A model generated the notes under the pieces. That model did not search any database and was not told the DNA's origin. It saw nothing but the letters and a program-made list of their open reading frames with translations. A stretch of 10,476 nt of DNA, from positions 1-10,476 of the forward strand of contig JBGPPG010000119.1 in assembly GCA_041488455.1 (NCBI GenBank). The letters run 5' to 3'. Of this stretch, positions 7,323 to 10,476 are shown piece after piece. The first letter of the stretch is position 1. Every line of letters begins with the position of its first letter. The translations under genes and the position numbers were made by a program. This DNA comes from DASQPE01 sp041488455 (GTDB lineage Bacteria; Gemmatimonadota; Gemmatimonadetes; Gemmatimonadales; GWC2-71-9).

Positions 7323-7854
7323 CCGACAGTCCGCGATCGCCGCGGCCTGCGGACTGGCGCTGCTCGCCGCCTGCTCCAAAGGGGCGCCCAATGCGGCAGG
7401 ACAGACGACGGGCCAGACGGCGCACGCCACCCGTCAGCAGCCGGCCAACACCGGCAACGCATGCGACCGGAAGCTGCTGACGCCCGCCGACGTGGACGGG
7501 ATCCTCAAGGACCCTATCACCGGCAGCAAGCCCATCGTCGGCGACCCCCAAACCTGCCGCTTCACCACCGCCGGTCTCGCGGCCATCTCGGTGACGCTCC
7601 GCCCAGTGCTCGGCCGGACGACGGTCGAGACCTGGAAGAGCGGGCGCATGCCCGTCCCGGCGACGCCGCTCGCGGGCGTGGGCGACGCGGCCGTGTGGGT
7701 GGGCGAGCTCCTCGAGGTCGTCGCCCAGAAGAACGACATCCTCTGTGACGTGCGGGTGGAAGCTATCCCGACGATGCTCCGGAGCGGATCCACGGCTGTG
7801 CAGCAGAAGGCGACCGGCCAGTTGTGCAACACGATCTTCGGGAGGATTCGATGA
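7309..7854 (+). CDS. Small lipoprotein with a single DUF3558-like module
   Basis: The 181-residue product starts at GTG inside the end of the preceding gene (14-nt overlap), with GGGAG 6 nt upstream. The signal peptide ends in the lipobox LAAC (C22), and a polar Thr/Gln/Ala linker runs to about residue 49. The module matches those of the upstream lipoprotein: C52 in ACDRKLLTPADVDGIL, C83 in QTCRFTT, then GDAAVWVGELLEVVAQKND, which corresponds to the DHAALLHGTQLLAVRGD region of repeat B upstream. It therefore appears to be a paralogue left by local duplication. Further Cys residues at 146 and 173 have no counterpart at the same place in the larger protein. It is coupled to the next gene by an ATGA overlap. 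I know of no assigned function. It probably sits in the same membrane compartment as the neighbouring lipoprotein and oxidase. Confidence 0.85.
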   Translation: MLTSSRQSAIAAACGLALLAACSKGAPNAAGQTTGQTAHATRQQPANTGNACDRKLLTPADVDGILKDPITGSKPIVGDPQTCRFTTAGLAAISVTLRPVLGRTTVETWKSGRMPVPATPLAGVGDAAVWVGELLEVVAQKNDILCDVRVEAIPTMLRSGSTAVQQKATGQLCNTIFGRIR

Positions 7855-8402
7855 GGGCCCACGTTCCAGCATCACTTCTTGCGGCGCTCGGCCTCGCCAT
7901 CGCACCGGCCGCCGCGCGGGCGCAGAACGTCCCGGCCGCCTGCCGGCCGCTGATCGACGCGGAGAAGAAGGAGATCATGACGCCGCACCACATGTACATG
8001 ACGGAGACCGCGGACGGCCCGGGCACCAAGCCGACGGCGAGCGAAGCGATCAGCACCGGTGACGTGACCTACATCATGACCCGCGGCAAGTGGATCAAGA
8101 GCCCGATGGGCCCGAAAGAGTCGCTGGACCGGCTCCAGGAGAATCTGGCGACTGCCAAGAGCTACGCTTGCCAGCACGCGGGCGACGAATCGGTGAACGG
8201 CGAGGCCGCCGCGGTCTACACCGCCCAGAGCGACAACGAAGATGTGAAGGCTTCGACGCGCACCTGGATCGGCAAGGGCAGCGGGCTGATGCTGCGCCAG
8301 GAGGAAGACATGGACATCGGGGGACCGGGCGGCAAGCGACACATGTCGGTGCGGTGGGAGTACACGGGCGTGCGGGCGCCGGCGGGAGTGAGCGCGCCAT
8401 GA
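7851..8402 (+). CDS. Secreted small protein with HHMYM motif, unassigned family
   Basis: I use the ATG at 7851 (183 residues). It overlaps the previous stop by 4 nt and has GGAGG 5 nt upstream; the longer reading from GTG 7824 would bury the signal peptide. Residues 1-24 form a Sec signal peptide ending ARA before QN. The mature protein has two Cys (C31, C107) that could form one disulfide. It also has a Met/His cluster (M43, H46, H47, M48, M50), a segment TYIMTRGKWIKSPMGP (73-88), DESVNGEAAAVYT (112-124) and TWIGKGSGLMLRQEEDMDI (138-156). The C-terminal pattern of a short strand, GSGLMLRQE and HMSVRWEYTGVRAP resembles small secreted proteins of Proteobacteria whose strand pattern suggests a LolA/LolB-like half-barrel. 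That resemblance is weak and no function is claimed. Its place between lipoproteins and a multicopper oxidase, both with overlapping codons, implies coordinated production in the envelope. Confidence 0.8.
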   Translation: MRAHVPASLLAALGLAIAPAAARAQNVPAACRPLIDAEKKEIMTPHHMYMTETADGPGTKPTASEAISTGDVTYIMTRGKWIKSPMGPKESLDRLQENLATAKSYACQHAGDESVNGEAAAVYTAQSDNEDVKASTRTWIGKGSGLMLRQEEDMDIGGPGGKRHMSVRWEYTGVRAPAGVSAP

Positions 8403-9532
8403 TCCCGCCGCTGCGGTGCATTCTGCCAGGTCTGTCGGCCCTCGTGCTTGCCTCGTGGCCGGCGCCTGCCACGGCACCGGCCACGGCCGGCGGCCGGACC
8501 CGGACCTACTACATCGCCGCCGACCCGGTTTCCTGGGACTACGTGCCGGGCGGGCGGGACGAGATCGCCGGCCGGCCCTATGCCGACTCCGCGTTCTTCG
8601 CCGCAGCCAAGCCCGAGTCGGTGAGCACCGTCTACAAGAAAGTGCTCTACCGCGAGTACACCGACAGCACGTTCCAGACCCTCAAGCCCAGGCCCCCCGC
8701 GTGGGAGCACCTCGGCTTCCTCGGCCCGGTGATTCATGCCGCGGTCGGCGACACGATCCGGGTGGTGTTCCGGAACAACGCACACCGCCCGTTCAGCATG
8801 CACCCGCACGGCGTGTTCTACGAGAAGGGGTCGGAGGGGGCGCCGTACAACGATGGCGGCGCGGACGGGCGCACCGGCAACGGCGTGCCGCCGGGCGGGA
8901 CGTTCGTCTACGTGTGGCCGGTGCCCGCGCGTGCCGGTCCCGGCCCGATGGACGGCAGCTCGGTGATGTGGATGTATCACTCGCACGTGGACGAGACCCG
9001 CGACATCAACACCGGCCTCCTGGGCGCGATGATCATCACCGCGCGCGCGATGGCGCGGCCGGACGGCTCGCCCAAGGACGTCGATCGCGAGATCGTGGTG
9101 ACCTATGCCCAGGTTCACGAGGAGGACAGCTGGCTGGCCGGCGAGAACCTGCCCTCACGCGATTCCCTGCGGGCTCGGCAACCCATCCCGAAGGGCTCGG
9201 AGACGCAGGCGAGCTATCCCTGGTTCGTGAAGTTCACGATCAACGGGTTCATCCACGGGAGCCTGCCGCTCTCCGCGCTCACCGTACGACGTGGCCAGCA
9301 TGTTCGCTGGTACGTGATGTCGTCCACCAATGATTTCGACGTGCATGCGCCCCACTGGCACGGCAACAGCGTGCTGGTCGGGGGCATGCGGACCGACGTA
9401 CTCACGCTGTCCTTCATGGGCATGGCGGTTGCCGACATGGTGCCGGACAACGTGGGCACCTGGCTCTTCCACTGCCACGTCTCGTTCCACAACTCAGCCG
9501 GGATGGCCGTCCGCTATCGGGTGACCACATGA
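8399..9532 (+). CDS. Two-domain multicopper oxidase, ceruloplasmin/hephaestin-like
   Basis: Multicopper oxidases couple one-electron oxidation of a substrate (metal ion or phenolic) to reduction of O2 to water. I use the ATG at 8399, which overlaps the previous stop by 4 nt (ATGA) and has GGGAG 10 nt upstream; the protein has 377 residues. A signal peptide runs to about residue 26-30. Cupredoxin domain 1 (about 35-215) supplies HPH (H135, H137) and HSH (H194, H196). It has Y193 where a Cys would stand, so no type 1 copper is expected there. Domain 2 (about 228-375) supplies HAPHWH (H316, H319, H321) and HCHVSFHNSAGM (H358, C359, H360, H364, axial M369). This completes one type 1 site and the trinuclear cluster, as in two-domain laccases with the blue copper in domain 2, which act as trimers. 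The N-terminal stretch YYIAADPVSWDY, YKKVLYREYTD and HLGFLGPVI strongly recalls ceruloplasmin, so ferroxidase or cuprous oxidase activity is plausible. Substrate is not determined by sequence. Confidence 0.93.
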   Translation: MIPPLRCILPGLSALVLASWPAPATAPATAGGRTRTYYIAADPVSWDYVPGGRDEIAGRPYADSAFFAAAKPESVSTVYKKVLYREYTDSTFQTLKPRPPAWEHLGFLGPVIHAAVGDTIRVVFRNNAHRPFSMHPHGVFYEKGSEGAPYNDGGADGRTGNGVPPGGTFVYVWPVPARAGPGPMDGSSVMWMYHSHVDETRDINTGLLGAMIITARAMARPDGSPKDVDREIVVTYAQVHEEDSWLAGENLPSRDSLRARQPIPKGSETQASYPWFVKFTINGFIHGSLPLSALTVRRGQHVRWYVMSSTNDFDVHAPHWHGNSVLVGGMRTDVLTLSFMGMAVADMVPDNVGTWLFHCHVSFHNSAGMAVRYRVTT

Positions 9533-9627
9533 AAACGAAATTCAGCTCGGTGCTCGCGCTCGTCCTCGCGTTCGCTCTATCGCGCCGGCTGCGCGGCGGC
9601 CGACCGCTGCAACATCCACCGGTATAG
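9529..9627 (+). pseudogene. Stub of a fifth operon gene: signal-peptide-like 32-codon ORF
   Basis: An ATG overlaps the oxidase stop by 4 nt (ATGA), as at the two preceding gene junctions, and opens MKTKFSSVLALVLAFALS. This reads as a bacterial export signal (basic start, then hydrophobic core). The frame then becomes Arg/Pro-rich and ends at TAG 9625-9627. From 9577 onward the DNA is also the 3' end of the convergent transporter gene. One nucleotide shifted, around 9582, the plus strand would read AGCAAADRC, a lipobox-like sequence, so either a frameshift or a recombination joint is possible. I interpret it as the remaining start of a lost exported protein or lipoprotein. A genuine tiny peptide cannot be excluded. 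Confidence 0.5.
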
Positions 9628-10476
9628 CCAGACGATCACGCCCACGAACGCGAGCAAGCCGAGCCAGCGGGCGGGCGCGAACGTCTCGGGCACGATCGCG
9701 ATCGGCGCCTCCCTGGAGAAGCCGACGATCAGCCCGGCGTTGAGCACGCCCCAGATGCTCTCGCCCACGATCAACCCCGAGGCCACCAGCGTCCCCAGCC
9801 GCTCGGCCCGCTCGGGGTTCGGCGCCAGCCGCGCGCGCCCGTCGTACCAGTGGGAGATCACCGCACCCACGACCACGGCGAAGGTCGCCGACATCGGGAG
9901 ATAGATCCCGATCCCGACCGCCAGGGGCGGAATGCGGAGCTTCTTCAACGCGCCGAGCGTCGCGTCGAGCAGAATGAGCCCCACGCCGACGAGTCCGCCG
10001 ATGCCGATCATCTTCCAGTCCAGGTGGCCACCGACGACGCCCTGCGCCAGCGCCGAGATGAGCGTGGCCTGCGGCGCCGGGAGCGGATTGGGCGCGATGA
10101 CCCCGACGTTGGCCGCTCCCGCGAACCCATAGGCCTTGGCGAGCAGGTTGAGCACCGACGGAATCACGGCGGCGCCGGCCGCCACGCCCACGATGAGCGC
10201 GATCTGCTGACGCATCGGTGAGGCGCCGACGAGCTGCCCGGTCTTCAGGTCCTGGAGGTTGTCGTTCGAGATGGTGGCGCAGGCGAAGACGATCGCCGTG
10301 ATGAAGAGCGCGAACGCGACCAGCGCGGGCCGCGTCTCCTCGGTCGGCGTCACGGTGAGCGCGACCGCCGAGGCGCAAATGACGATCGAGAGGATGCCGA
10401 CGCCGGAGATCGGACTGTTGGACGCCCCGATGAGCCCCGCCATGTAGCCGCAGATCCCGGCGATGAGAAAGCCGAC
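9577..10476 (-). CDS. OPT-family transporter, C-terminal part (runs off the right edge)
   Basis: This is an integral inner-membrane protein of the oligopeptide transporter (OPT) family, whose bacterial members are proton-coupled importers of peptides or metal chelates. The frame is open to the last base of the window, and 299 residues are visible. Since family members are usually over 550 residues, the ATG at 10443 is an internal Met and the true start lies outside. Visible marks are GASNSPISGVGILS near the left end of the protein fragment, DLKTGQLVGASPMRQQ, GGHLDWKMIGIGG, PPLAVGIGIYLPMSAT, and a final region GLIVGESIWGVLNAGL before the last helix and a short polar tail SAAAQPAR. About seven or eight hydrophobic helices can be traced. 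It converges on the oxidase operon, and its last 51 nt overlap the stub ORF on the other strand with no visible terminator between. Substrate is not determined; some OPT members carry metal chelates, which could suit a metal-oxidase neighbour (inference). Confidence 0.92.
   Translation of the reverse strand, partial: VGFLIAGICGYMAGLIGASNSPISGVGILSIVICASAVALTVTPTEETRPALVAFALFITAIVFACATISNDNLQDLKTGQLVGASPMRQQIALIVGVAAGAAVIPSVLNLLAKAYGFAGAANVGVIAPNPLPAPQATLISALAQGVVGGHLDWKMIGIGGLVGVGLILLDATLGALKKLRIPPLAVGIGIYLPMSATFAVVVGAVISHWYDGRARLAPNPERAERLGTLVASGLIVGESIWGVLNAGLIVGFSREAPIAIVPETFAPARWLGLLAFVGVIVWLYRWMLQRSAAAQPAR

Noticed and set aside
7824..7850. Upstream GTG start for the small secreted protein
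   Set aside because: It adds nine polar residues before the signal peptide, whereas ATG 7851 has GGAGG at 5 nt and an ATGA overlap.
8090..9532. Longer reading of the multicopper oxidase from position 8090 (480 codons)
   Set aside because: It would place about 100 unrelated residues before an evident signal peptide and overlap most of the preceding gene. The ATG at 8399 has a 4-nt stop overlap and a ribosome binding site.

Overview
The window is a GC-rich (roughly two-thirds G+C by eye), densely packed bacterial chromosomal segment. It has no RNA genes, insertion sequences or CRISPR arrays. The organism is most likely a soil-type member of the Gemmatimonadota or a close relative. The main clue is the 853-residue regulator that joins a SARP/BTAD-type DNA-binding half to a transmembrane helix, a TolB-N-like domain and TPR-like repeats, an architecture I associate with that phylum. 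This assignment is an inference from protein style, not proof.

Layout. (1) Positions 31-2465, minus strand: a two-gene, translationally coupled two-component system, with a soluble double-GAF histidine kinase followed by a NarL/LuxR-type response regulator. (2) 2466-2689: divergent intergenic region. (3) 2690-3469, plus: a single exported protein of a recognisable but functionally unassigned family, followed by a perfect 15-bp hairpin (3494-3527) that probably separates it from the convergent gene. (4) 3542-6103, minus: the membrane-anchored SARP-like regulator. (5) 6104-6227: a divergent control region holding three heptamers at an exact 11-bp period next to a plausible promoter for the regulator. 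(6) 6228-9532, plus: a tightly overlapping operon of two lipoproteins built from the same Cys-containing module, a secreted small protein and a two-domain multicopper oxidase with ceruloplasmin/hephaestin-like sequence. A fifth start codon (9529) opens a signal-peptide-like ORF that stops after 32 codons. (7) 9577-10476, minus: the C-terminal part of an OPT-family transporter that runs off the right edge and overlaps the stub ORF in antisense.

How they may work together. All four complete products of the plus-strand operon appear to be exported, and the final one has a full set of type 1 and trinuclear copper ligands. The operon therefore reads as an envelope metal-oxidation module, with copper, iron or phenolic substrate unresolved. 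The divergent regulator, with its 11-bp-spaced direct repeats in the shared upstream region, is the obvious candidate controller. That link, and the role of the duplicated lipoprotein module, are inferences; I regard this regulator-plus-operon locus as the most interesting part of the window.
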